From Rhizophagus clarus (Eukaryota > Glomeromycota > Glomeromycetes > Glomerales > Glomeraceae), in NCBI GenBank assembly GCA_015698045.1, contig BLAL01000079.1, forward strand, positions 310,001 to 374,000: DNA of 64,000 nt. Reading direction: 5' to 3'. Under the pieces are notes generated by a model. The model did not search any database. It was not told where the DNA came from and saw only the letters and a list, made by a program, of their open reading frames with translations. Positions 48,390 through 61,320 of the stretch are shown here, piece after piece (within the stretch, counting starts at the first letter, position 1; every line of letters starts with the position of its first letter). Both the position numbers and the translations under genes were made by a program.

Positions 48390-50659
48390 CCAAACCAATT
48401 TGCTAATTAATAACAAATTCTGTCATTTCTTAATTTTACATAATTTTTTTTTTCTTATATATATCTACATTTAACTGTTTTTAAATTTTCTTTTTGAAGA
48501 TTTATATATAGTTTTATGTATAGCGTTCTTGTATGATTGTTTTCTCAAAAGCTAGCTTTTTTGTATATAACTTTTTTTTTTTCCCGACATTTTTTTTTTA
48601 TTATTATTATTTCATTTAATATCATTTATTTATTTATTTATTTATTTATTTTTCAATTCTTTTTGATCGAAAAATTATGCATTCCAATTTAATTTTTGTC
48701 CAAAACTTTTTTTTGAACGTTACAAAAATTTTTTCAATTTTTTTTTTTTTAATTAATAATAAAAAAAAAAAACAAAAAATCAATAACGATGATCTATACA
48801 ATTAGTCTTAAGTGATCGACTTTATCAACCGTACTTCATGACATTACAGTGAGATAGACAACCCGCCAACGCGCAATAATGATTTTACCGTGGCCAAACC
48901 GAATGGTTACATCGTTTTTCATACCCCAAGATTGGACGGGTTTGATTTTATTGTGCGATGGTGGTTATGACCAACGAATGTTATTGCAAGAGTTTCCAAT
49001 ATAAATTAAAAAATAAAAATGTCAATTTTTAAGAATTTAATACATTAAAAATAATTTGAATATACTGTACTCAAGTACTGACCATTATTCGTGAAATATG
49101 CATGAATAATTTTTTTTTTTTTTTTTTTTTTGAAACAAATCACTAATGATCTGTATAGATATAATAGATTTACACAAAGGTATTAAAAATTTCTTTTTCG
49201 TATTCAGATCTACAGGCTGCATATAATTATATAATTTGAAATGCATACTATTTTGATTATTTTCGGCGATAAGATATTATCGTATCTAGACCCTTCTAAT
49301 GGGTCGTTAAACGAGTTAACTAGAATTACAACTTATGCGAATACATAATCAAACATTAATTGGCCTATTATTGACACTATTATTTTAGGAATAAGACGGT
49401 TTACTTATTTATGTAACACTGACTCCTAAATTGATGATCACTGTTTAATTAAGCTTCAACAATAAAGAATAACTCACGATCACATGCCAACTCTGAATAT
49501 GTCCTAAATTAATTGGCCTCTAAATTGATCGTCAAAACGAGTTGATTGGAATTACAACTTATGCGATGCGAATACAAAATTAAAACCTTATTGTCTTAAT
49601 AGAACTACTATTGTCATTATTATTTTAGTAATGAGGCTTACCGTGTGTCATTATTTTTTTTTTTTTTTTTTGCCATACTGGCTTATTTGCAAATATGGTT
49701 TAATAACATGAAAACACGCCACTCGCGCTTATCGAAACGACCATTTTCACTATTGTTGAACGTAATTGTAATTTTAACAATAAAAAAATAATTCACGATC
49801 ACATCTAAACTTAGCAAGATTACTTTTAATCGGGATTTTGTGGTATGTTCGAATTTCTTTATTTGTTACGTTACAAGATTTGGTCTTTTCCTATCACAAA
49901 TAAATATCCAATTATAATCATGTTATTAGTTTCATATACGAATTTTAGTATTATGTTTAATAATTATGATTTTTTTTTGTCAAAAAATAAACTGTGATGT
50001 GGTTGACAGCATGATGCACGCTTCCCACTCCGTTAAGAAGCTTTTCGTAAAATAAATAAGAGAACGATTCTCATCGAAATCCATGCACTCAGACTCGTCT
50101 GCCCCTTAAAAAATAATTTAGTGATACTATGATTTTAGTAATAAGGTTTACCTTGTTTCATTATCTTTGTTTATTTTATTTTTTTTTTGTAACACTGGAT
50201 AATGCAAAGAAGCATGCCAATATGCAAAACACGCTATTAGCGCTTATTGAAACGACCTTTTTCACTATTGTAAAATTTTTTTTCCCTTGTAACACGGATT
50301 CTTGGAAATTGTTTAACACAAACAAAGAAGCATAACAACGTGTCAAACACTCCACTCGCGTTTATTGAAACAATCGATGATTGTTAATTTTAAGCTTCAC
50401 AATAAAAAAAAAAAAACTCACGATCACATGTCCAACTCTGAATATGTCCTAGTCCTAACAAGAATATCCAGAACTTTGTGATATGGTCGAATTTCGGATT
50501 TGCTACATGATTTACGGAAGAATTGCAATTTTTATTAGTTCATAATAATAGTTCTAGATTGATTAATGATCTTCCTCGTAAATTGTGTTACCTTAACTCG
50601 TATTAATAGACAAAAATCATAAAATCTTTGCTTTAATAACGTTGATTCTTAAATTTCTT
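48390..50659. other. Intergenic with three copies of a dispersed repeat
   Basis: No gene. The phrase AA(T/A)AA(C/T)TCACGATCACATG plus about 40-80 flanking bases recurs at about 49470, 49784 and 50402. The first and third copies share CCAACTCTGAATATGTCCTA. A second phrase, (C/T)GCGCTTAT(C/T)GAAACGACC, recurs at 49725 and 50240. Together these show a degenerate tandem or segmental repeat of about 300 bp. 48400-48790 is the AT-rich 3' flank of the hemocyanin-like gene, with long T and A runs. Confidence 0.5.
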
Positions 50660-53600
50660 ATGACAAATAAAATGGATGATGAGAATAAAATAGATGATGA
50701 GAATAACGATTATAAAATTGAAATTATTAAAGATAAACCTAATGATATTGACAATGATAAACTACATAAACTACATAATGGTAACCCTATTTTAAATATA
50801 CAAGTAACACCAAATGAAAAATATTTCATTACTTGTGGAAGAGATGGTTCAATTTTCGGTTGGAATGTTGAAAACGTAAATGAAGATGGTCGACTTAGAT
50901 TAGAATTTGAAATTTATCTCAACGTTACTATATTAAACAATAAAATACTTTATGGCAGTATCTTTTCTGATAATAAGAAAGCTGTGACGTTCGGTCATGA
51001 AGGTCTTTTAAGTAAGTTGTAACTATCAACTATTTTTTAAAAAATTCAAACGTATTCAATTTATATAATTAACGTAATGATATTTTACTAGATGCATACG
51101 ATATGAATAATAATAGTCTTCAAAAAATTGAATTGGATCTAAATTATAGTGATAGTAATGAGTGTTCATTTAACTTAAATGACGAACTTATTTCATATTA
51201 TAAAGGTTCTCGTGATAATAAAGGAATTATTTTTGTTTATTCTACGCAAACTAATGATAACAAATGGGATTATAAAAGAATATATAGAGTACCTGAATAT
51301 ACTAAAGTTTATGAAGGTTTTAAGATTATTAGCGTGACAAAATATAATAAACTTTATTATATGATATCAAAAGAGACTATTTATGAATTTGATCTTATTA
51401 CCGAAAAAACTAAAAAAATATGGGTCATTGACGAAGAAATAAGAAGTACTACTTTTAATGTGAAGATTGTTAGTAATGAAAATTTAGTTGGTCTAAAAAT
51501 CGGAATTAAAATTATTATTTATTCAATTAAAGAAGAAATCCCTATTGTTTCTTTGGATATAAAAAAAAATGGTAATGTTTTTTTTAAAGTTATAAATAGT
51601 CATACTTTATTATTAAGTTTTATTTTAACATTATTTTTTTTTTCTTTTTTCCTAGTTGATCAACTACGTACGATTATGAAAAGCGCTAATTTATGTTCCC
51701 GATTTTTTCCTTTGTTATTTTCTTTATTCAGTTATGAAACAAATAATAATTTTTGGAATTCCCTCGTAGAAAATTTTTGGATTAAGTGCATAGACCACTT
51801 AAAACAGAATGACAAATTAGTCCGATTACCGATTGAGTATTTTCTAATGGATATTCGAGTTACAAACGAATATGCATTTGCAATTTTAGATGTGGGTATT
51901 TGGAGAATTGATTTGAACAAAATGATATCAAGCATTAATTCTTTATTCAATGATGAAATTGAAGATGAAAATTCTATTTTTTTACACAATCCATATATGG
52001 ATGATATAAGTAAATTATTTCAAGAAGTCAAATCGAAATTACCTTCTGAGTCTGCTACTTCTAAGTCTATAGAATTGATTCGAGGTTCACGTAAATGGGC
52101 ATTCACTAGTATTATATATAAAGATTATGAAACAATTGGTCTGCGAATTTCTGAAGATTCTGTGTTTAACCCGGAAGTATATTGCGAAAGATATGATAAG
52201 TTTAAATCGAATGATGATAAGTTTCAATTGGATAATGATAAATCTAATTTGGATGATAAATTATTATACGGAATTAAGATTTCAAAAGAGGGTGATATCA
52301 TTGTATTAACACAAATTGGTCTTTTAATTTACCATTATGATCAGAATAACGAAGTCTTATCTTTAATCTATTATTATTATATGAAATTAAGTGAAATTAC
52401 ACATTTACAATATTATGAAAAAGTCTTTTCAATTGATTTACCTTTACCAAATGCTACTAGTTATGAAAGTTGTGATGGATGGATTTCATATGTAGAAAAA
52501 AATATTGATAATAAGGAAATATTTTTGAAATATGGAATTGGATTATTAACATTTGCAATTAAAAGACATAAAGTAAAATTAATAGGTGAAATCTATGATA
52601 AATGTATGGAATATTTTAAAAATGACTTTAGCAATAAAATACCTTTAAGTATCATCACTTCTATGATGCCATTGCTAAATCAACATTATCCAGAGTATAT
52701 TGAAAAATATTCATCGGATACAACAATGATAATACCATATTATTATACTTTTTCTTTCGAATATTATCCAAGTAGCGGTAATTCACATCTTTTTTCTTTC
52801 AAATATTCTCAAATAGATAATCTAAGTCGATCCTTATTGTATCGTAGATACCAGCTATCACTTGATAAATTAAAGAAAAATCATAAAAATGTAGCAATTA
52901 TATTCAATTTTATTCAATATTTGTTAATACTTTTAATATTACCCATTTATTTTGTTACTTTTTATATATTATCAAAATTTCACTTTTTTAATAATATGAC
53001 AAAGAATGAAATATATTCTACTCTTTATTTTAAAGTTGTTGGAAACTTTTCAAATTACAATAGTAATACACCAATGCTTATTTTTTTGAATCCTTATATT
53101 AAGTTTGTAAACTATCCAAAAGATTATAAGTGGTATAAAGAATTAATTAAACCTCAACCAAGTCCTTTTGTTGAAACAATAAATGAAAATATTTATAAAT
53201 CATGGAGTGGAGAAGCATTAATTAATTTTAAATGGAATACTTATGGAAAATATTACTATGCAGTAATTTGGATTTTATTTATGGCTTATCTTGGATGCTT
53301 TACTGCTGCTGCTACAATCCCTCAGCAATATATTGACAAAGATGTTCATAAACGACTTTTGATTACTTCAATTATACTTGGATTTATTCATCTTAGTTTT
53401 GAAATTCGCCAAATCATTTATGATTTTGGTAAATGGATTCGTGATTTTTGGAACATGTTTGGTATGTTTATTGCTTATTTTAATAATATCTCTACAACTT
53501 TTTAATTAATTAATTATTTCATTCAACATTACAGATGTAATTGCATATGTTCTCCCAATTATTACTTCTATAATTTGGCTTCGAGAAAGTGATATAGATA

Positions 53601-54793
53601 TAATTCCATTACTTTCTTTTTCATGTTTATTTTTAGATATAAAATTTTTGTTATTTTTTAGAGCTTTGGAATATTTTGGAGTATATTTTGCAATAATTAT
53701 TAGTGTTGCAGAAACGATTATCTCTTTTTTAGTAGTTTTGTTTATTATTATCGTTAGTTTTGCTCATGCGTTTTATATTTTATTAATACCAAGAACTCAA
53801 TTTTCATTTGCGGAACCTCCTATAAATAATAACGATCAAAATAATCCTTGGAATATAGTTAATAGTTATTATCAAGTACTTGAAAATGGAAATATTGGTT
53901 CTAGTCCATATATTATTCAGCAACCTAATGAAAATACAAACATGTTTATAGATTTTAGAACTGCCATTTTTGCGATGTATAAATTCTTGACAGGTATTTC
54001 AATTTAAATTTTCTTTAATTTTACGAGTAATTTTTTTTTTTTTTTTTTTTTTAACCAATTTAACCAATTTATTAGGTGATTCAAGTGCAGTCTCCAATTG
54101 GCCATATACAACTAATCCATCACTTTCAATATTAATTGTTTTATTCTCACTATTGATTGTTGTGTACCTTATGAATCTGTTGATTGGATTACTTAACAAT
54201 GCAATCGAAAAAAAAAATAATAGAGTTTCATATTTAATACAAAAAGCAGAGGTATATATTTATATTTAAAATTATTCAATTATTTCAATGTATTAATATT
54301 TTCAATTTATTCAGATTCTGGCCGAGATTGAGTTATTTTACTTATTGCCACTTCAAAGACGTTGGAATAAATGGTTCCCTGAAGTAATGTATGTAAAATT
54401 TGTTATATATATATATATGTATATATATATTTAAAATAATGTTGTCCTAGTATTAACATAAATTTATTTTTAAGATATTATTATGCTAATGCTGATAAGA
54501 CTCGTGAAAAAATCAAAGAATTGGTTAAAAATGATGAATGGAATAACGATATATTCTCAGAATCAAGGAAAAGTTTACTAAAAGAACTTAATATTGAAGA
54601 TGATACTGATAAATCCATTGATGAGGATACTTTACAAAAATCATTAGCTGAAATGAAAGAAAATTTACTAAAAAAATTTAATGAAGATGTCACTACTAAA
54701 TCCGTTGATAAAAATACTTTGCAAAAAACTTTGGAAGAAATGAAGAAAAGTTTACTAAAAGAACTTAATAATGAAAATGTTATTGACAAATAA
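50660..54793 (+). CDS. WD40-like plus six-TM (TRP/polycystin-like) ion channel, copy B, about 1,249 aa
   Basis: Six exons: 50660-51011, 51092-53461, 53535-53993, 54076-54251, 54315-54388, 54475-54793, phases 1,1,1,0,2, matching copy A except that A has one more intron in the propeller region. N-terminal WD-like words include FITCGRDGSIFGWNVEN and YAFAILDVGIWRIDL. Helical segments follow, then six membrane segments. S1 is YYYAVIWILFMAYLGCFTAA and S6 is VVYLMNLLIGLLNNAIEK, with a pore-like FRTAIFAMYKFLTGDSS between. The tail repeats a SLLKELN-like heptad unit (KSLLKELNIE, ENLLKKFNED, KSLLKELNNE) and is probably a coiled coil. Residues encoded around 51600-51720 are unusually hydrophobic (SHTLLLSFILTLFFFSFFLV) with no counterpart in A; they may be an extra membrane segment or a retained insertion. 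Start MTNKMDDEN chosen; the Met five codons on is equally plausible. Confidence 0.85.
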
Positions 54794-56748
54794 TTCGATG
54801 ATTAGAATACTTTGCATAAAAAAAGTAGCGAGATTTATATTTTATTTGATATTTTATTGTTTATGTTTTTAGTTTTATAGTGTATTACTATTATTCCCTC
54901 ATTATATAATCAATAAACGAATGATTATTTTAAACATCATCGACATTGAGAAAAATCACGTGAACTGATTCGTTGTTTTGTGCTTGTAAATGTATCGCTG
55001 ATATGCTCCTTCATTATACCCGGTTATTTTACTATTGTAATTATGCAGCCAATGTGTAGTCAATGTGTAGTTATTGTCCGAAGCAGAGCGGAGGACATTA
55101 GACATTCAATGATCCGTACACGTATTAGTACTATAGAATCGGCGCTAGGTAAGGGCAATGACGTTTATTTTTTAGGGGGTGGGATTAGAAAAAAAATCTT
55201 ATGTTACACCTATATATAATCATGTGACTTTATACTATAATTTAATTGGTTATATAAATCTTACATGGGGGTGGGATATTATCCTGATATTACGTAATAT
55301 ATGTCACTGCCCTAAATACCGATCATCAAATACAAATAACATGTGACATCATAATAATAAAAATCACGCTTAAACTTTTTCTTAATAGATTTCTAATAGA
55401 TCACATGATTTTTTTTTGAAATTTTTTTTTATATGAATTCTATAACTGGTTTTTAAATAATTATAATGTGATTTTATTAAGAAATAAAAAAAAATCATTT
55501 TTAGGATTTTTATGACTCATGATTATTGATGTAATCTAGAAATATGTTGCTTTCATTTATCTCCTTAAAACAAAGATTAAACAAATCATCAACCACAATA
55601 CCTAAATCCTTCAAAAATTAATTCATTAATATTGTAAAGGACGAAAAGGATGTACAGTAATTGTCAAAAATATTATCTACAATGAAATTTTTTTACATCT
55701 ATTCACCATGAAAATTCACTATATAGTAAAACTATTTAACCGGAGCAATTGAAACCGAATATTTTTGTAGATTTGATTTTAGGATATTAAGTTTCGGGAT
55801 TTCTGCAACTGTCGGGATTTCGTACCAGACCCGGCGCTGCATTCTTTAAGGGATAATAATTTAGTAATCACTGATCAGCCGAATTTCACAAATCCAAGGA
55901 TTCAGATCAGCTTACCAGTTACCATATTGCCGTTCAAAAATTTATTGTATATTACTTGATATTTATTAACTGTTTGAATAAAGAATTTATTCCTCTAATT
56001 TTATAAACTTAGCTAAATAAGTGCAGTATATACGTCCATTATGTCGCAACACAATTATTTCTTTCTGTAAACAAATTTAACTTTTAATTTAGCTGTTAGT
56101 TATAATAGGGAGTTTCCTTTCGTAATCGATCATAATTAAGTTAATTTTGTTAAAAAGAAAAAAAATAAATAATAGATAATAAATAGATAAATAAATAAAT
56201 TAATATCATTTTATATCATCAAAGTAATTTAAATATGGCAAGAAATTTTATAGCTAAAGCTATTTATTAGTTTAAAACAAAAATATAAATAATACCAAAA
56301 ACACTTTCTAATTTAACTAGTGCTTATCATACTAAATGTTTAGTTAAATTAGAATAACAAAAGTAGTTGTATTTTACGCACCACGTATAAGTAATTGTAA
56401 ATCGTTATTTATTGCCGTTTTCAAAATTATTGAGAAAATCCGATTTGCGAGGTTATGTGATTTTCACATTGAAAAAGTGAATCACTTTTTTACACGAATT
56501 TTTAATATTTTTACACCGAAATTTTTTTTTGTGAATCATAAATTCAATACATAATGCTATTTTACTGAAAGTTTCAATATATATTTTATATTGAAAAATT
56601 GCATTTCACTTGCATTTTTTTTTTGCATTTTTAACACATTTTTTGATTTTTTAAAAGTGAATCACTTTTTTTTCATCCACCATTTTTTCGCTAGCTCCAA
56701 CTTTTATTAAACACATGTTTTACATTTTGTAATATGTGATACTTTTAG
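54794..56748. other. Intergenic, no gene seen
   Basis: The 79-residue ORF at 54980-55219 has no motif. 56410-56700 repeats the word GTGAATCACTTTTTT at about 56478 and 56656. Otherwise AT-rich unique sequence. Confidence 0.45.
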
Positions 56749-57055
56749 CAGTGTTTGGCAAATGACTTGAAATGACAAATGATTCAAATGACAAATGACA
56801 AATGACGTGTCATTTCATTGCTCAAATGACAAATGACCTGAGTCATTTGAATGTAATGTTGGCCGGTACTATAGTTCTGGCCTGCATTATGTTTTACCTT
56901 ATTTTTTTTTATTTTTGATTGAATCACATGATAAGAATGTTAACCAATCAAAATCAAATGACTGAAATGACCAAATGACAAAGGATTATGAATAATGACA
57001 AATGATTAGCTAAATCATTTGAATGGTCAAATGATCAGGTCATTTCCGAACACTG
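56749..57055. mobile_element. hAT-type MITE, 307 bp, with 8-bp target duplication
   Basis: The ends read CAGTGTTTGGCAAATGACTTGA and, inverted, CAGTGTTCGGAAATGACCTGA. The perfect 8-bp duplication ACTTTTAG flanks the element (56741-56748 and 57056-57063). Subterminal CAAATGACAAATGA words occur many times on the left and, inverted or direct, on the right. No coding capacity. The intact duplication suggests a recent insertion. Confidence 0.93.
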
Positions 57056-57399
57056 ACTTTTAGTAGATTGTCTTTTTTAAAACTCATAAATAAAAAAAAG
57101 GTTCTTAATTAATAAGTATAGTTTATGATTAAGAATCTGATCATCTTCATTCCCTTAACAGTCTTTGAAAAATACTTTCACGCTTCAAATGTCACCTTGA
57201 GAGTTGACTAGTTATTAAACATTACACCAATTCTAAAAATAGTCGGCCGCCTGTTTCATTATCATCTCATACACTTTTTACATACTTTCCTTTTAACCAG
57301 TTTTGCAACAAGTGGGTCATACTGACAAAAGCTAAATCATACATAAATTTAAGCTATATGCGTTTAAATTTTAACTATCATACTATAATTAGAAATAAT

Positions 57400-58420
57400 A
57401 TTATGCGAAAAATTAGACCATGTGTGGCAAAATGATTCAGATTTTATCAATATGACAATCTTTTTTGATGTAATATGTATTAAATTTTATTCACTTTTGA
57501 TATCTATATGTGTTTAATTTTAAATTATCATACTGATATGATTGTCTGACAAAATGATTCAGTTTTTATCAGTCTGACAGTCTTTTTGATCTAATATGTA
57601 TTAAATTTTATTCACTTTTGATATCTATACGTGTTTAATTTTAAATTATTATACTGATATGATTATAATCAGAAATAATATGCTATTTGGCAAAATGATT
57701 CAGTTTTTATCAGTCTGACAGTCTTTTTGATCTAATATGTATTAAATTTTATTCACTTTTGATATCTATATGTGCTTAATTTTAAATTATCATACTGATA
57801 TGATTATAATCAGAAATAATATACTGTTTGATAAAATGATTCAGTTTTTATCAGTCTGGCTGTCTTTTTGATGTAATATGTATTAAATTTTATTCATTTT
57901 TGATAACTATATGTGTTTAAATTTATGTTTAAGTTATTACTAGTACAATTGTATAATTATTAATTATAACTATTACAATTAATTCGTCATAGTGGAATAT
58001 AATCATTATACTTATTAATAATGCTCCATCCAGTGCTTTTATTAATTTCTTGTATTACTTGTTGTAATACGATAAACTTTGGCTGATTTTGTATAAATCA
58101 TTTGTGGTTAAAATTTACATAAGCGAATCGTTTATTTATTTAGTGACACAAACAGATTTAATAGAATTCTGTAGTCAGAACATTTTTTAAGAGTTCTTAG
58201 AATGGATATTTAGAATTCCGGAAAAAATCGCGGCTTTTTTTTATTAACAAAATCACTATAACCAGAAATAATATAATGCTATGTTTGACAAAATGATTCA
58301 GTTTTTATCAGTCTGACAGTCTTGTCAATATGACAATAAATGTATGTGCATTATATAAAACATTGCTCAATATTTCATGTATTAAATTTTATTCACTTTG
58401 ATATCTCAATATGTTAGCCT
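57400..58420. repeat. Minisatellite of about 120-145 bp, five copies, one detached
   Basis: AAAATGATTCAG(T/A)TTTTATCA is found at about 57430, 57549, 57694, 57833 and 58279. Each unit continues with TCTGACAGTCTTTTTGAT, TAATATGTATTAAATTTTATTCA, GATATCTATATGTG and GATATGATTATAATCAGAAATAATAT. Copies are over 90% similar by eye. The fifth copy is separated by about 350 bp of unrelated sequence (57930-58240). Confidence 0.85.
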
Positions 58421-58558
58421 GAGTCACAATATCTAAAAGAGAATTTTTTTTATTTAAGTCTCCTTTTCTGCTTTTTTAATAGCCTTTGAAAAAATATTAA
58501 AAAAAAAAAAATTACAACCTAACAAGAAAATTAAATTTTACCCAACTAAAAGAAAAAT

Positions 58559-60445
58559 ATGAATACTGAGAGCTACCCTGGACAAAATGGTGGGTTAAAA
58601 ATACAATGCTATATTTTGATTTGTAAATATTTTGACTTGTATATATATAACAATTAACTAACTTTTAACCTTTCTAGTTCTTGTTTCTTACTTAAAGCAT
58701 AATAAACCATCATATTATAGTTTCTTAATCAATCATTATGATATCATTTTTACTTCAATTACTGCTTCAAATTTAAAAAATCTTGACAGTATTTGGATTG
58801 CCCGTTTTATACGTAAAGGAAAAGATCTTCCTGGTTTATATAACAAGGTGCGCTTTTTTTTATTTTGCAAAGGGAGGGTAACCTCAGGTCGGCTATTAGA
58901 TCACCCTGGGGAATTACTGGATTGACACCTTGGTCCCCATGCCAAGCTCTCAGTTTGGGTGTCCTCACTTTGTTGTTGATAAAGTCTGCTAATTCTGGAG
59001 GAGGAATTGGCTATGTACCTTCTTTAATCACTAAATAAAAAATTGATGCACTACTAATCTATTTCTTTTTGTAACAGGTAATTTCAGAACATTCACGTTA
59101 TGCCAAAAAAATACAAATATTCTGGCAAGATATTATCAAGAAATTTGAAAAAGAAAATCTAGAGCTTGCTGTTACTGATAAGATTCCTGCTACCAAAGAT
59201 ACTTCCAATGCTATTACTAATTTTTGCTATAGTATTCTTCATGAACTTGAAAACAAATCCAACATTAAACCATTTTATAAATGTACTGAAAGATCTAACA
59301 ACAAGATTATAAGAAATCCAATGGATTTATTTACTATATGTTTAAAATTAGATGATGAAAAATATACAAATATCAATGAATTTGAAAAAGATATGCATCT
59401 TATATTTCGTAATTGTTATACACACAATGATATGGATAGTAAGATATATCATTTAGGAGAAGAATTAGAATCAGATTTTATTAAATTGTGGGCTGAAAAA
59501 ACTCAAAAGGAAGAATTAAAAAAAATGCAAAATAATGATACTGCCAAAGTTTTAACTGAAAAAACTATAAATCAACAAAATGTAGAAGGTGATGTTGATT
59601 TATTTACTGGTAAGTTATAATATTTTAATTATTATCATTATTTTATATTTATATCATAGTAATTTAAATTTAATAATTATTCATTAGATCATATGACAAA
59701 ACAATTCCAAATCTTAGAACAAAATAAAGATGATTTGGTATTTAGAAATGTTGTTAGTGATGCTTTTTGTTCTACTTTAGCATATGAGAATCTTGTTACA
59801 GGCAACATTATACCTTTTATAAAAAATTTAAAGATATCTTTATTGTCAAGATCACAAATGTCTTTATTTTCTGCAGATGAGGCTGTTCTTCAAGCAATTG
59901 TTGAAGGTCTTTTACCACGAAAGTATCGTATACCAGAACTTTTTTTAGTAATGGATGGTAAAAAGCAAAAAGGGTCTGGACGGTTTGGATATTCAGATAT
60001 TTTTGTAATAAAAAGCACAGGCGATATCAATATTAGTCTGGAATTAAAATATGTTCCATTAGTTGGATTGATAAAAAAACAAAAAAATGAGTATGGTACA
60101 AATGATTTGGAAGATTTGGATAAAACTTTAGAAAAGGAAGATGAAGAGCTTTTATTAAGTAAACCATATTCATTTTGGTCCAAAGAACATAATAAAATAA
60201 TACAGATAGCTATAAGTGAAATGTTAGAAAACGGAATTAACCAACTAAGATCGTATATGAATGTAATCGCAAAGGGAAAAACCACAGATTATTCTAGCTC
60301 AGGAATAATTGATAAGAGAGTTAAAACAACCAAATCAAATCCTAATAAGTTGAAAGGTTTTGTTATTTTAGTGATTGGTTTTCGCCGTATATTATGGAGG
60401 CCTGTTGAAGAAATAATATCTAATTATTCATATTACAAGGTTTAA
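58559..60445 (+). CDS. Bromodomain fused to a PD-(D/E)XK nuclease-like domain, about 496 aa
   Basis: Exons 58559-58589, 58678-58847, 59078-59609, 59688-60445 with phases 1,0,1. Residues about 92-205 form a bromodomain: NPMDLFTICLKL (the conserved ZA-loop-to-helix region), EFEKDMHLIFRNCYTHN with the acetyl-lysine-binding Asn, and HLGEELESDFIKLW. The C-terminal exon has a restriction-endonuclease-like core: GYSDIFVI (D348) and SLELKYV (E363, K365), the D...ExK signature of PD-(D/E)XK enzymes. A helix with E (ADEAVLQAIVEG) lies before it and KGFVILVIGFRRILW near the end. The bromodomain implies acetyl-histone reading in the nucleus; the nuclease fold implies DNA cleavage or a derived binding role. 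Intron 2 is unusually long and GC-rich (58848-59077). Start set by the first ATG in phase with exon 2. Confidence 0.8.
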
Positions 60446-61320
60446 GATATTATATTATTTGAAGTAGATTTTAGAAATTTTATAATTTTACATATTTAGA
60501 TTAATATTTAATATTTGCATATTTTAGATTGACATTTAGTATTTTGATATTGAGTATAATTTGTATTTTAAATATATTTTAGAATTCGATTTGCGAGTTG
60601 ATAGACGTTAAGAGTTTTATATGGCATATTTTTTTTTTAGTAGCGGAGCTTTTATAATGTGATTTTATATTGGTAATTAATTAACATTGCAACATATTTT
60701 TAATAAAAGTTACAACTTACAATACTCTATCATCAACTTCAGACTCATTTAAGTTCTTCAGGGGGAATGTTGGTGCAATCTAGTGTCTGGAATCGAATAC
60801 ATTCGAATATGTTCGAGTATTCGTTTAATATATTCGAATATTATTCGAATTTAAATTTCCTTATATAGATGATCGATATAAGTTTGGCCGAAAGTATGGA
60901 TTTAAAGTCATTAAAGTCATAGAGTTCTAACTATACCATATTTTGGTTAAACAATATTTGAAGACTATTCGAAAATTCGAATTATGATTTTAAATTTGAT
61001 CTTCTTAACAAATTTTCTTCACACATTGTTATTTATCTTGTCGAAGGATTATTTTATTTTTTTTATTAAAAAAAAAAAAGAACTGTGAGCGTAGATAAAT
61101 CATCAATTATACTTTTGAACTTAAGAAATCAAAGTGAGAAAAATGAGGGTGATCGCTTATACTGTACGTATAACCTGATAAATGTCATGTGATTTATTTA
61201 ATTAATCTAACTACTTGCTAAATTCAAAATTATTTTTTTTTAAAAATAAAATTATGACGAATTTCTAAAGAAAAAAAATTATTCTTTAAAATATTTTCAT
61301 TGTAAAAAAAAAAAAAAAAA
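60446..61320. other. Intergenic with TTCGAATA words
   Basis: 60780-60985 is rich in ATTCGAATA/TTCGAATTT, self-complementary words that may mark a degenerate MITE. AT-rich elsewhere. A 17-nt A run (61304-61320) abuts the transposase fragment. Confidence 0.4.

Noticed and set aside
50129-50335. 68-aa ORF upstream of channel copy B
   Set aside because: No motif, and it overlaps a degenerate repeat; no splice support to join it to the channel.
59890-60285. Minus-strand 131-aa ORF
   Set aside because: Antisense shadow of the nuclease-like exon, which has a recognisable domain on the plus strand.
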